Below, piece by piece: positions 16,825 to 26,304 of a stretch of 64,000 nt of DNA. The notes under the pieces were generated by a model. That model was not told the origin of the DNA. It worked only from the letters and a program-made list of their open reading frames with translations, and ran no database searches. The translations under genes were made by a program, and so were the position numbers. Every line of letters begins with the position of its first letter. The first letter of the stretch is position 1. This stretch comes from Alkalihalophilus pseudofirmus (GTDB lineage Bacteria > Bacillota > Bacilli > Bacillales > Bacillaceae_D), in NCBI RefSeq assembly GCF_029094545.1, contig NZ_CP117835.1, positions 1,902,001-1,966,000 on the forward strand, written 5' to 3'.

Positions 16825-18024
16825 TTATGCGTTTTGAAGCTTCCATCCGAATGGATCTTCTAACTCGTCCCAGTCTGACATTAATTCGCTATCGGTTAGC
16901 AGACACCTGTCTAGTTCTTGGGTGATCTCATCTTTATCTATATTTGTACCAATAAAAACAAGCTTTGTATGACGATCTCCAAATTCAGGGTCCCACTCAT
17001 TCAGTAAATGAGGGTTCTCTTTAATGATATGTTTTTTCTCTGCTTCAGGAAGGCTTGCTACCCAATATGACACCGGTTCAAATTGAACAGCGGGTCCTGC
17101 TTGTGACATAAGAATAGCAAGGTTATTTCTTGAGGCGCACCATGCGATTCCTTTAGCTCTTACAACATTTTCAGGCAAATTGTGGATCATATTATATAGT
17201 CGGACTGAATGAAAAGGCAATCTCCTGCTATAGACAAAGGATGAAATATTATACTCCTCTGTTTCAGGGGTATGAGCTTTGTGACCAGCTGTAAGCTCTT
17301 TAATCCATCCGGCAGATTGATTCGCTTTTTCAAAGTTAAATAGTTTTGTATTAAGTACTTCCTTAGGGTCGACTTTGGCCTGCATGGTTTTAATTAATGT
17401 TACATCGGGTTGTAATGTGCGTAAAACCTTCTCTAATTTCTCAAGTTCATCCTCATCTACCAAATCACATTTATTTAGCAGGAGTACATCACAGAACTCT
17501 ATCTGATCAATGAGTAGGTCAGCAATTTCTCGTATATCATCTTCCCCTAGAGATTCTTTTCGATCTAGAAGTGTTTCTCCAGAGCGAAAATCGTGCCAGA
17601 ATCGGTTTGCATCCACTACAGTAACCATTGTGTCCAGCCGGCAAAATTCAGTCAGGTCAATATTAAGTTCCTCGTCAATATAAGAAAAAGTTTGAGCAAC
17701 TGGGACTGGTTCACTAATACCTGTAGATTCAATGACAATATAATCAATATTTCCTGTTAGTGCCAGTTTCTTTACTTCGATTAACAGATCTTCTCGCAGT
17801 GTACAGCAGATGCAGCCATTTGACATTTCTACTAGCTTTTCATCTGTACGTGATAACTCGCCACCCTGTTTGACTAACTCTGCATCGATATTCACTTCAC
17901 TCATATCATTAACAATAACAGCGATTTTCAGCCCATCTCTATTCTGTAATAGATGGTTTAATAGAGTGGTTTTTCCTGATCCAAGATAGCCGCTTAAGAC
18001 CGTTACTGGGATAATTTTATTCAT
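16825..18024 (-). CDS. CobW/COG0523 GTPase, YciC-like zinc metallochaperone
   Basis: 399 residues. G-domain with Walker A GYLGSGKTTLLNHLL, the family metal-binding motif GCICCTLREDL (CxCC), Walker B-type IVIEST and the guanine-specificity motif LLNKCDLV. C-terminal CobW_C domain from about residue 265 (SFVYSRRLPFHSVRLYNMI). B. subtilis YciC has the same length and Zur control and is thought to deliver zinc during shortage. The Zur box lies 19 bases upstream of the ATG, with AGGAGG between. Confidence 0.92.
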   Translation of the reverse strand: MNKIIPVTVLSGYLGSGKTTLLNHLLQNRDGLKIAVIVNDMSEVNIDAELVKQGGELSRTDEKLVEMSNGCICCTLREDLLIEVKKLALTGNIDYIVIESTGISEPVPVAQTFSYIDEELNIDLTEFCRLDTMVTVVDANRFWHDFRSGETLLDRKESLGEDDIREIADLLIDQIEFCDVLLLNKCDLVDEDELEKLEKVLRTLQPDVTLIKTMQAKVDPKEVLNTKLFNFEKANQSAGWIKELTAGHKAHTPETEEYNISSFVYSRRLPFHSVRLYNMIHNLPENVVRAKGIAWCASRNNLAILMSQAGPAVQFEPVSYWVASLPEAEKKHIIKENPHLLNEWDPEFGDRHTKLVFIGTNIDKDEITQELDRCLLTDSELMSDWDELEDPFGWKLQNA

Positions 18025-18042
18025 AATAGCCTCCTGTTATGT

Positions 18043-18063
18043 AAATCGTAATAATTACTATTT
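18043..18063. promoter_or_regulatory. Zur box of the cobW-dcd operon
   Basis: The 15-base core TCGTAATAATTACTA (18046-18060) differs from TCGTAATNATTACGA at one base and keeps the AAA/TTT flanks. It lies immediately upstream of the ribosome binding site of the YciC-like gene. Confidence 0.9.
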
Positions 18064-18143
18064 ACATAATATCTTGTCTGAGTTCTTCTGTCAAAACTCT
18101 AATTTAGGATACTAAACGTGATATTTACATCCCATACCTCATA

Positions 18144-18176
18144 AAAAATACCAGCACAGTGTGTGCTGGTATTTTT
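18144..18176 (-). terminator. Strong bidirectional terminator hairpin
   Basis: A stem of 15 bp, AAAAATACCAGCACA with its complement, closes on a GTG loop and has A/T runs on both sides. It ends the aldehyde dehydrogenase gene on the minus strand, 5 bases past its stop. Confidence 0.9.
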
Positions 18177-18180
18177 CCAT

Positions 18181-19608
18181 TTATGATTTAGGCATGCCAT
18201 GTACTGATTTAACTTCTAAATATTCCTCGATGCCAAAGTCGCCCCATTCGCGGCCGATGCCTGACTCCTTGTAGCCGCCAAATGGTCCGTTAAAATCTGT
18301 TTCGGCATTATTAACGACAATCCGGCCGGCTCTAATGCTTGAAGCCACATAGCTGAGTTGTACAGGGTCTTGACCGACTACATAGCCTGCTAACCCGTAT
18401 TTTGTATCATTGGCCTTCTCGATTGCATCTTCTACGTCACTATACGTAATGATGACTGATACTGGGCCAAAAATTTCTTCCTGTGCAATAACGGAATCGT
18501 TTGATACATCGGTGAAAAATGTTGGTTTCGCATAATAGCCAGTTGGTAATCCTTCAGGCTTTCCTGCTCCGCCGACAAGCAGTTTCGCTTCTTTTCCACC
18601 TTTTTCAATGTAGGATTGAACGGTCTCCCACTGATCCTCAGAGACAAGCGGGCCAGTTGCGACTCCTTCTTTACGAGGATCTCCGACTGGATAATTCGGA
18701 AGCAATTCAACGACCTTCTGTTCAAATTCCTCTTTCATAGATTCCGGAATCAATACTCTCGTCCCGGCTGAACAAACTTGTCCAGTATTTTTTGTGATAT
18801 GAGAGATAGCAGTCTTCGCTGCATCTTCCACATTTGCATCATCAAGCACGATAACAGGTGATTTGCCACCAAGCTCGAGTGCGACTTTCTTTTTCGTTTC
18901 CGCTGCCTTTTGCATGATCGTTTCACCAACACCGCCAGAACCGGTGAAGGAAACGAAGTCTATGTCAGGATGTGAGCTGATTCCATTTCCAATGACAGAA
19001 CCTGACCCATTTACAAGGTTAAATGCACCTTTTGGCAAGCCTGCTTCATGGATGATTTCAGCGACAATAATCGCAGCAAACGGTGTTTTAGAAGCCGGCT
19101 TTAAGATCACTGGACTTCCTGCTGCAATGGCACTAGCAATTTTTGTTGACAGTTGATTAGTCGGAAAGTTCCATGGTGTGATCAGCCCACTTACTCCAAT
19201 AGATTCTTTTAATAGGGTGTGCCCTCCTTTATCTTCAGTAAAAGAAAAGTCAGAAAGGGATTCGATAGCCTGTTTAAAGTGCCCGACCCCCATTGGATAA
19301 TGAACCTCTTCAGAGACTGATAACGGTGCACCAAGCTCATCGGTCATCACTTCAATAAGCTCCTCTTTTCTTTTTTCATAGCCTTGTACGATTTTTTCGA
19401 GCCATTCGATTCGCTCTTCTTTTGTTGAGCGGGAGAATGCTGGGAATACCGCTCTTGCAGCCTTTACCGCTTTATCTAAATCTTCCTCTGTACCTGAACA
19501 GATTTTACCCATCACTTCCTCTGTTGCTGGATTAATGACTTCAATTACTTCAGAGCCAGTCGACTCCGTCCATTCACCATTAATATAATGCTTCAGTTGA
19601 TTTCGCAT
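18181..19608 (-). CDS. Aldehyde dehydrogenase family protein
   Basis: 475 residues, NAD(P)+-dependent ALDH superfamily. Seen: substrate/cofactor loop ITPWNFP, KPASKTP, the Rossmann FTGSGGVGE, catalytic Glu in LELGGKSPVIVL, catalytic Cys in NTGQVCSAGTRV, and QEEIFGPVSVI. The substrate cannot be set from sequence; the NGEW...INPATEE N-terminus is common to broad-range semialdehyde-type members. AAAAAGGAG precedes the ATG. It is a single-gene unit between a strong terminator and a repeat-filled 720-base gap. Confidence 0.9.
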   Translation of the reverse strand: MRNQLKHYINGEWTESTGSEVIEVINPATEEVMGKICSGTEEDLDKAVKAARAVFPAFSRSTKEERIEWLEKIVQGYEKRKEELIEVMTDELGAPLSVSEEVHYPMGVGHFKQAIESLSDFSFTEDKGGHTLLKESIGVSGLITPWNFPTNQLSTKIASAIAAGSPVILKPASKTPFAAIIVAEIIHEAGLPKGAFNLVNGSGSVIGNGISSHPDIDFVSFTGSGGVGETIMQKAAETKKKVALELGGKSPVIVLDDANVEDAAKTAISHITKNTGQVCSAGTRVLIPESMKEEFEQKVVELLPNYPVGDPRKEGVATGPLVSEDQWETVQSYIEKGGKEAKLLVGGAGKPEGLPTGYYAKPTFFTDVSNDSVIAQEEIFGPVSVIITYSDVEDAIEKANDTKYGLAGYVVGQDPVQLSYVASSIRAGRIVVNNAETDFNGPFGGYKESGIGREWGDFGIEEYLEVKSVHGMPKS

Positions 19609-19728
19609 GGGAAAAACTCCTTTTTAATATGTTGATGTTCAATTAAACTTCTAAAATACGTGTACAGCATGTATATTCCCAGCATGTTTGTTTTTTAAAC
19701 AAATAACAAATATCCGTTATTGGAAAAT

Positions 19729-19852
19729 TGCCGCTCCTGAAATATGCTTCGCTTTCCGCGGTGAGCTGCTGAGCTTCCTCGGGTTTATGCCCTGTGGGAT
19801 CTCAGCCTTGCTCTAGGCACCGCTGGAGTCTCCGCATATTTCATCCGCTAGG
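19729..19852 (+). repeat. Dispersed GC-rich intergenic repeat, copy 3 (intact)
   Basis: Runs from CCGCTCCTGAAATATGC through CTTTCCGCGG and CCCTGTGGGATCTCAGCC to TTTCATCCGCTAGG. Its complement aligns over its whole length with the copy split by the IS at 2109-3552, and its first and last arms are partly complementary to one another. Confidence 0.8.
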
Positions 19853-19993
19853 TTATGTGCTTATTCAAGAAATGTTGTGAGATTGAGTAGGAAGTAAGCG
19901 CAGTTCTAATAACTATTGCTTTAATCTGCCTCAGCGTCTGTTAGGTTTAGAAGCTGCTTATAATGAGTGAGCACTTTACAACATCCTTCCGCT

Positions 19994-20120
19994 GTTGATT
20001 GGAGCGGAAGGGACTTGACTCCTGCGGGATGTGCGTGGCCAGCGGGTACCCCACAGGAGCGTGCGACGAGGAGGCTTCCGGACCGCCCGCGGAAAGCGAG
20101 TCCCTGCAGCGGAGATCAAC
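19994..20120 (+). repeat. Dispersed GC-rich intergenic repeat, copy 4
   Basis: Begins GTTGATTGGAGCGGAAGGGA, contains CCACAGGAGCGTGCGACGAGG and CCGCCCGCGGAAAGCGAG, and ends GCAGCGGAGATCAAC. It is the reverse complement of copy 1 at 1781-1910. Open frames over it (19947-20141 and 19999-20499) are not supported as genes. Confidence 0.8.
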
Positions 20121-20170
20121 CATTATGGCAGGGGAGTTCATTTTTACGTGGCTATTAGGTATCCTGCTAG

Positions 20171-20232
20171 ATCGTAGCGAGGAGGAAACTCCCGGAATGA
20201 CCGCAGTAGAGTGTGCCTGCAGCGGAAATCAA
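20171..20232 (+). repeat. Dispersed repeat, partial copy 5
   Basis: GCGAGGAGGAAACTCCCGG followed by GCAGCGGAAATCAAC matches the 3' half of copy 4 with decay. Together copies 3 to 5 fill most of the gene-free interval between the aldehyde dehydrogenase and cysI. Confidence 0.6.
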
Positions 20233-20290
20233 CACCTAATGTCAGAAGAAATATTTTCATTGGTTTCACTGATTCCTATTACACAAAACA

Positions 20291-20321
20291 CAAAAAAAGA
20301 CAGGGATGCATCCCTGTCTTT
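20291..20321 (-). terminator. Intrinsic terminator of cysJI
   Basis: A perfect 26-base palindrome (AAAGACAGGGATG and its complement, 20296-20321) precedes seven T residues on the minus strand. It starts 8 bases after the cysI stop. Confidence 0.92.
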
Positions 20322-20328
20322 CTCCTAT

Positions 20329-22047
20329 TTATGCATGAAAATTCGTTCCGTCAGTCGTCGCGTTAATAATTCCTGCTCGGATGACAAAGTCACCGAAGTG
20401 TTCGCCTTCTTGGCGTTCGTTTGCATAACGTGGAAGAATGTCACCAAGCTCACGCAGGATTTCCTCTTCCCCGATATTTTCACGGTACATTTTGCTTAGA
20501 CGGCTGCCATCAAAGGCTGCTCCAAGATACATATTGTATTTGCCTGGCGCTTTTCCGATAAAGCCGATCTCGCCTAATGCGTGGCGGGCACAGCCGTTCG
20601 GACAGCCAGTCATACGAATCGTGATCTCTTCGTCACGAAGACCGTTTTCATCAATTATCGCATCAATCTTATCAATTAAAACTGGTAAATAACGCTCTGC
20701 TTCTGCCATTGCAAGGCCGCATGTAGGAAGCGACACACAGGCAATGGAGCTGCGGCGAAGAGCAGAATGGTTTTTTCCGTCTGTTAATCCATATTGCTCG
20801 ATAAGTGCCATAATCTGCTTCTTATTCTGAGTTGATACGTTAGCGATGATTAAGTTTTGGTTTGCTGTAAGACGGATATCACCCGTATGAACCTTAGCAA
20901 TTTCGCGCACAGCTGTCTTTAACTTGTATTCTTCCGTATCAACAATTCTACCGCCTTCTACAAACATCGTGAAATGCCATTTGCCGCGAACACCCTTCAC
21001 CCAGCCGTAGCGGTCACCGTTGCTGTCAAATTGGAAAGGCTTTGCTTCCTCAAGACTCCAGCCAAGGCGGTTTTCTAGTTCCTCTTTCACATTCTCAAGA
21101 CCAAGACGATCTACTGTGTATTTGAAGCGGGCATTCTTACGTTCAGAACGATTACCGTAATCACGTTGAATCGTAATAATTTTTTCAGCAACATCAACAA
21201 TTTGATCTGGTTTGACGAATCCAATCACTTTAGCAAGCTGCGGATACGTCTCTTTATCACCATGAGTCATACCCATACCGCCGCCGATTGCAACGTTAAA
21301 ACCAATCAGCTTCCCGTCTTCAATGATAGCAATATAGCCAAGGTCCTGTGAGTACACATCAACATCATTTGACGGAGGGACAGCAATCCCTATTTTAAAT
21401 TTACGCGGTAAATAGAGCGGGCCATACATTGGCTCGACTTCTTCTGCATCAGGTGTAGAAGCTACTTTTTCTTCGTCCAACCAAATTTCGTGATACGCTC
21501 GTGTGCGCGGCAATAGATCATCACTTATTTTTTTGCCCCACTCATACACTTCCGTATGGATTTGAGATTGGTCTGGGTTAGAAACGCTCATCACGTTACG
21601 GTTAACATCTCCGCACGCGGCAATCGTATCAAGCATCGATGCATGAATCTCTTGGATCGTTTTCTTCATATTCCACTTTAAGATCCCGTGCATCTGAAAT
21701 GTTTGACGAGTCGTCAGCTTTAGTGTGCCGTTTCCGTATTTATCTGCAAGCTCATCCATCACAAGCCACTGTTCGGGTGTTGATACCCCGCCTGCCATAC
21801 GGACACGCAGCATGAATTGATATGCTGGTTCAAGCTTCTGCTTTTGACGTTCATTACGCAGGTCACGGTCATCTTGCAGGTAGCTGCCGTGGTGCTTCAT
21901 CAGGCGGTTATCATCATCTGGAATGCCCGCACTGATACGATCTAGCATTACTTCCTTTAAGGTACCACGCAGCAAATTACTCTCCTGTTTAATTCGCTCC
22001 ACATCACTTGGAGGGCCGTCTGGCGCTTTTAATTTCTCGTTAGCCAT
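20329..22047 (-). CDS. cysI: Assimilatory sulfite reductase (NADPH), hemoprotein beta subunit
   Basis: 572 residues. The siroheme and 4Fe-4S binding cysteines are visible as CVSLPTC and, about 40 residues on, [19 protein letters not shown]. Ferrite-reductase half-domains and the two siroheme-contacting arms ([11 protein letters not shown], and GGGMGMTH) are present. It reduces sulfite to sulfide for cysteine synthesis, taking electrons from CysJ. AAGGAG lies 10 bases before ATG and only 27 bases separate it from cysJ, so the two are one operon. Corresponds to B. subtilis YvgQ. Confidence 0.95.
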   Translation of the reverse strand: MANEKLKAPDGPPSDVERIKQESNLLRGTLKEVMLDRISAGIPDDDNRLMKHHGSYLQDDRDLRNERQKQKLEPAYQFMLRVRMAGGVSTPEQWLVMDELADKYGNGTLKLTTRQTFQMHGILKWNMKKTIQEIHASMLDTIAACGDVNRNVMSVSNPDQSQIHTEVYEWGKKISDDLLPRTRAYHEIWLDEEKVASTPDAEEVEPMYGPLYLPRKFKIGIAVPPSNDVDVYSQDLGYIAIIEDGKLIGFNVAIGGGMGMTHGDKETYPQLAKVIGFVKPDQIVDVAEKIITIQRDYGNRSERKNARFKYTVDRLGLENVKEELENRLGWSLEEAKPFQFDSNGDRYGWVKGVRGKWHFTMFVEGGRIVDTEEYKLKTAVREIAKVHTGDIRLTANQNLIIANVSTQNKKQIMALIEQYGLTDGKNHSALRRSSIACVSLPTCGLAMAEAERYLPVLIDKIDAIIDENGLRDEEITIRMTGCPNGCARHALGEIGFIGKAPGKYNMYLGAAFDGSRLSKMYRENIGEEEILRELGDILPRYANERQEGEHFGDFVIRAGIINATTDGTNFHA

Positions 22048-22074
22048 GTTGTCTGTTCTCCTTCCGATCCAAAA

Positions 22075-23895
22075 TCAATATACATCACGTTGATAACGCT
22101 TTTGCTGCTGCATATCAGCAAGATACTGCTCCGCACTCTCACGGCTCATTTGCCCTTCTTTTTCAATAATATCGATCAGAGTCATATGTACATCATGGGC
22201 CATATGCTTCTCATCTCCGCAAATGTAAACAACCGCTCCTTGTTCAAGCCACTCATATAATTCCCTACTCGCCTCAAGCATACGGTGCTGCACGTAGACT
22301 TTCTCATCTGTATCACGTGAGAATGCAACATCCATTTTTGTTAATGTACCGTCTTTTAACCATTGCTGCCACTCTGTTTGGTAAAGGAAGTCTGTGACGA
22401 AATGCTGGTCGCCAAAGAATAACCATGACTTTCCATCGGCTCCTGCTTCCTCACGTTCTTGAATAAAGGAGCGGAATGGTGCAATCCCTGTACCTGGCCC
22501 TACCATAATAATTGGTGTCTCTGGATTTTCAGGGAGCTTAAAGTTTTCGTTATGTTGAATGTAAATAGGAAGCGTGTCACCTGGCTCTAGACGCTCTGAA
22601 CATAATATCGAGCAAACTCCGCTTCGATCACGGCCGTGTGATTGATAACGAACAGCGCCGATTGTTAAATGAACTTCATCAGGATTGGCTGATAAGCTGC
22701 TTGCAATCGAATAGAGACGGGCTGGCATTTTGCGTAAGATGGAGATGAAGTCTTGTGCAGATCCACTCCATGGACCATACGTTTGAACTAAATCAAGCAA
22801 ATCACGGCCTTCAATAAATTCTTTTAGTTTCTCATTACCTGTTGATAAAAGCTCTGTCAGGTCTTGATTAGCAGATAGCTTTGCTGCCTGCTCAAGAAGC
22901 GGCTTTGTTAACACGGTAATTTCAAAATGAGAAGTGAGCGCTTCTTTAAGCGGACGAACATCCCCTTGTTTATTGACCGTTACAATTTCTTCTGGATCCC
23001 AGTTCATTTCTTTGATGAGTAAATCTACTAATACAGGATCATTCTCAGGATAGATTCCTAGACTGTCGCCTGGTGCATACGTAAGTCCTGATCCTTCAAG
23101 CGATAATTCAAGATGACGCGTTTCCTTATTAGAGCCGCGGCCATTTAAATTAAGATTTTCTAATACTTCCGCTTTAAATGGATTCTTTCTTGAATATGCT
23201 GATTCACCACTTGCAGGTGCAGCTGCTGCTTGCGTTGGTGCACTGCTTGCGCCTTGTGCTTCACTTAAACCGCTAATGACTCCATCAAGCCATTCTGCTG
23301 CTGGATCATCATAGTCAAGGTCACAATCGACACGAGGATGAATTCGTGTGCCGCCAAGCTCTTCTAAGCGCTGATCAAATTCTTTACCTGTCTGACAGAA
23401 AAATTCATAAGAACTGTCACCTAGTGCTAAGACAGAGAAACGTAGATCGTCAAGCTTTGGAGCTCTTCTGCCGTGAAGGAATTCATGGAATGTCAGTGCA
23501 CTATCCGGAGGCTCTCCCTCACCATGTGTACTCACAACGATCAAAAGATTTTGAATTTTTTTCAACTGATTCGGCTTAAAATCATTCATTGATGTTACGT
23601 TTACTTGGAAGCCTTTTTCCTCAAGGGTCTTCCCTGTCTGTTTTGCAAGACCTTGAGAATTACCCGTTTGCGAACCGAAAAGAATGGTTACTTCTTTGGA
23701 AACGGGCTGCGGGGAACTTTCTGAAGAAGCTTGAGCTGCCGGAGCTTCTGGTGCAGCCGTGGCTGCAGCTGATTGGGATGCAGCTAAATAACCCGTCAAC
23801 CAAATTTTTTGCGACTCTGTTAACGTTGGCAGAAGTTGATTAAGGAGATCCGCCTGCTCCTGACTAAAAGGACTGTTAACTACCTGAAGTTGCAA
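22075..23895 (-). CDS. cysJ: Assimilatory sulfite reductase (NADPH), flavoprotein alpha subunit
   Basis: 606 residues from TTG at 23895, chosen because GAGGTGG is 6 bases upstream and because the product then begins MQLQVVNSPFSQEQ, as in relatives. An upstream extension to 23934 lacks a ribosome binding site. Domains: flavodoxin (about 65-210, LFGSQTGNSQGLA, VVSTHGEGEPPDSA), FAD-binding with RLYSIASSL and GVCSILCSERL, and NADPH-binding with MVGPGTGIAPFRSFIQER and the C-terminal RYQRDVY. It passes NADPH electrons to CysI. An Ala/Pro-rich linker follows the flavodoxin domain. Confidence 0.95.
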   Translation of the reverse strand: MQLQVVNSPFSQEQADLLNQLLPTLTESQKIWLTGYLAASQSAAATAAPEAPAAQASSESSPQPVSKEVTILFGSQTGNSQGLAKQTGKTLEEKGFQVNVTSMNDFKPNQLKKIQNLLIVVSTHGEGEPPDSALTFHEFLHGRRAPKLDDLRFSVLALGDSSYEFFCQTGKEFDQRLEELGGTRIHPRVDCDLDYDDPAAEWLDGVISGLSEAQGASSAPTQAAAAPASGESAYSRKNPFKAEVLENLNLNGRGSNKETRHLELSLEGSGLTYAPGDSLGIYPENDPVLVDLLIKEMNWDPEEIVTVNKQGDVRPLKEALTSHFEITVLTKPLLEQAAKLSANQDLTELLSTGNEKLKEFIEGRDLLDLVQTYGPWSGSAQDFISILRKMPARLYSIASSLSANPDEVHLTIGAVRYQSHGRDRSGVCSILCSERLEPGDTLPIYIQHNENFKLPENPETPIIMVGPGTGIAPFRSFIQEREEAGADGKSWLFFGDQHFVTDFLYQTEWQQWLKDGTLTKMDVAFSRDTDEKVYVQHRMLEASRELYEWLEQGAVVYICGDEKHMAHDVHMTLIDIIEKEGQMSRESAEQYLADMQQQKRYQRDVY

Positions 23896-24223
23896 CGATA
23901 TCCACCTCACAAATATGAACTTATCATCAGTCACTATATTGATAGAGACTACCTTTCATTCGTCTTTTCATTAACTGAAAATAAAAATAATGGTTGAATT
24001 AATGGTAAACTCATAAATCCTATAAGTCAAGTATGATTTAACACAATACAGAATGAAAGTGCATTCAATTTGAACCTCTTTTGGCTAATATATTAGGCGT
24101 GTGAGTAATGTGTGTCACTTCAAATAGAAGTTTCAATCTCATTTAAACCAAACCCTCCAATAAGCCACCACCCTTTCCTTTTTTGCTAAGATGGTTGCTG
24201 TGTTTAATTTAAGGAGGGATAAA

Positions 24224-26284
24224 ATGACTAGATTTCCTGATGAGATCATTTCTTTATCAACGATTTTAACCAAATTGCATAAAGCGTATGAGAAAAAAGC
24301 CGGCAAGCTTGAAAATTATCATGATGATTATAAGGACTTGAAACAATACATGGTCGATTATCGAAATGAAATGGATGCTATGGAGGCGTTTAGTCATCAA
24401 CGCTCTCTTACGACAATTGATAAAACTGGGGTGATGGTTGAAAAAAAGCTAGATCAGCTAGGGAAACTGATTGAATCCCCATACTTTGGCCGTATTGATT
24501 TTATTTATGATGGAGAATCTGCGGAGGATACTGAAATCTTCTATATAGGAAAGTTCTCGTTTACAGATGAAGATGGATCTATATGTATTTATGATTGGCG
24601 CGCCCCGGTCTCAGGGATGTATTATGAGTACGAGCTTGGTCCTGCCTCGTATCAGTCATTAAATGGATTGATTTCAGGTGAACTCACAAGAAAGCGTCAA
24701 TTTAAGATTACAAACAGCGAGCTTGAGTACGTTCTAGAAAGCTCCACTAATATCCACGATGATATTTTGCAAAAGGAATTAAGTACAACTGCTGATGATC
24801 GCATGAAAACAATTATTGCAACCATTCAACAAGAACAAAATAAGATCGTACGAAATGAGAAAGCACATACGCTCGTTATTCAAGGCGTGGCAGGCTCCGG
24901 CAAAACGTCTATTGCTCTTCACCGCATCGCCTATTTATTATACAAAAATAAAGAAACACTCTCCTCTGATCGGGTGATGATTGTTTCTCCTAATAAAGTG
25001 TTTGCCGATTACATTTCAACTGTCCTGCCCGAGCTTGGTGAGGAACCAATTAAAGAGAATACGATTGAGGATATTGCCCGTTCAATTATGCCAGCTAAAT
25101 TCTCCTTCACCACAAAATACGATCAAACCAAACGGCTGATCGAACATCATGACCCATCGTTTGCAGAGCGGATTTCGTTCAAATCATCAACAGAATTTTT
25201 CAGCCTTTTTAAAGACTACTTAACACAACTGGATACAGAAATGTTCGAACCGACAAAAATTACAATCCAAGAGATGGAGTTCACGCAGGACTATCTTAGC
25301 CGCCGTTTTAAAAGCTATAGCCGTTATCCAGTCAAGCAACGTATGGAGTATATAGCAAGGGATATCCTCGAAGTTATGAAATCCAAAAGAATGGGCGAGA
25401 TGAAGCTTCCCTCAATGGGAGAAGTAACTAAGAGGCTAAAAAAGCGACTTCGCTTTAATGATCCTATGCAGCTGTATAAGTCCTTCTATGCACATTTAAA
25501 CCGAACTGAGCTCTTTACCATGAAGAAAAATCAGTTAGAATTTGCAGATGTGTATCCATACCTGTATTGTATTGATTATCTAGAAGGCATCGACACGTTT
25601 GATGTGGTTGATCATCTTGTTGTCGATGAAATGCAGGATTATACGCCAGTAGAATATATGGTGCTGCAAAAGGTATTCCCGTGCAAGAGAACGATTCTTG
25701 GAGACTTCAGTCAATCACTGAACCCTTTCTCCTTGCATACGGAGACAACATTTAAGCCGATCTTTTCAGAGCCTGAGTTTGTCGAACTAAAGAAAAGTTA
25801 TCGTTCCAGCTATGAAATTATCGAATTTACGAAACAATTCCTCCCTGAGAATGCTATTGAAGCAGTCAAACGTCATGGAGATAAGCCAAGGATCATCACG
25901 TATCACAGTGACGATGAGCAGGTAGAGAAATTAATAGCCTCTCTCCATCAATTTGAACAGAGCGAATTTAAAACGTGTGGTATTATTTGCAAAACAGAAG
26001 CTATGGTACAAACGTTAGATGGAGTTTTGCGTGAGAAATTTACGTTCACACGACTAGATGAAGAAAGCTCTAGCTTTTCAGAAGGAATTACACTTACTAC
26101 CGTTCAGCTGGCTAAAGGACTTGAATTTGATCAAGTAATTGTTCCTTTTGTGAGTGGCAGTGCATACAGAAATGAGTTTGAAAAAGGATTATTGTATGTG
26201 GCTTGCACCCGTGCTATGCATCAACTCATTGTTATGCAAGACGCAGACGATCCGTCGCAATTGATTATAGAGAATCAAAATTAA
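24224..26284 (+). CDS. helD: HelD-type superfamily 1 ATPase (RNA polymerase recycling factor family)
   Basis: 686 residues from ATG 24224, which has AAGGAGG 6 bases upstream. A charged N-terminal helical region (about 1-60) could be the RNA-polymerase secondary-channel arm. UvrD-like motifs follow: Walker A GVAGSGKTSIALHR, motif II VDEMQDY (Met in place of the more usual Ala), motif III-like LGDFSQSLNPF, motif V TTVQLAKGLEFDQVIVP and motif VI LYVACTRAMHQL. It is about 90 residues shorter than B. subtilis HelD. Neighbourhood next to cysJI mirrors B. subtilis yvgQRS. A MerR-type gene follows at 20 bases. The gap 23896-24223 holds nothing else that I can identify. Confidence 0.85.
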   Translation: MTRFPDEIISLSTILTKLHKAYEKKAGKLENYHDDYKDLKQYMVDYRNEMDAMEAFSHQRSLTTIDKTGVMVEKKLDQLGKLIESPYFGRIDFIYDGESAEDTEIFYIGKFSFTDEDGSICIYDWRAPVSGMYYEYELGPASYQSLNGLISGELTRKRQFKITNSELEYVLESSTNIHDDILQKELSTTADDRMKTIIATIQQEQNKIVRNEKAHTLVIQGVAGSGKTSIALHRIAYLLYKNKETLSSDRVMIVSPNKVFADYISTVLPELGEEPIKENTIEDIARSIMPAKFSFTTKYDQTKRLIEHHDPSFAERISFKSSTEFFSLFKDYLTQLDTEMFEPTKITIQEMEFTQDYLSRRFKSYSRYPVKQRMEYIARDILEVMKSKRMGEMKLPSMGEVTKRLKKRLRFNDPMQLYKSFYAHLNRTELFTMKKNQLEFADVYPYLYCIDYLEGIDTFDVVDHLVVDEMQDYTPVEYMVLQKVFPCKRTILGDFSQSLNPFSLHTETTFKPIFSEPEFVELKKSYRSSYEIIEFTKQFLPENAIEAVKRHGDKPRIITYHSDDEQVEKLIASLHQFEQSEFKTCGIICKTEAMVQTLDGVLREKFTFTRLDEESSSFSEGITLTTVQLAKGLEFDQVIVPFVSGSAYRNEFEKGLLYVACTRAMHQLIVMQDADDPSQLIIENQN

Positions 26285-26304
26285 ACCGTAAGCAGGTGGT
26301 TGGG

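Noticed and set aside
19999-20499. 166-codon plus-strand frame
   Set aside because: It covers two repeat copies and then runs antisense into the end of cysI across the cysJI terminator; not a plausible gene.
21160-21190. Zur-box-like AATCGTAATAATT inside cysI
   Set aside because: Only one half-site matches and it lies within coding sequence far from any promoter.
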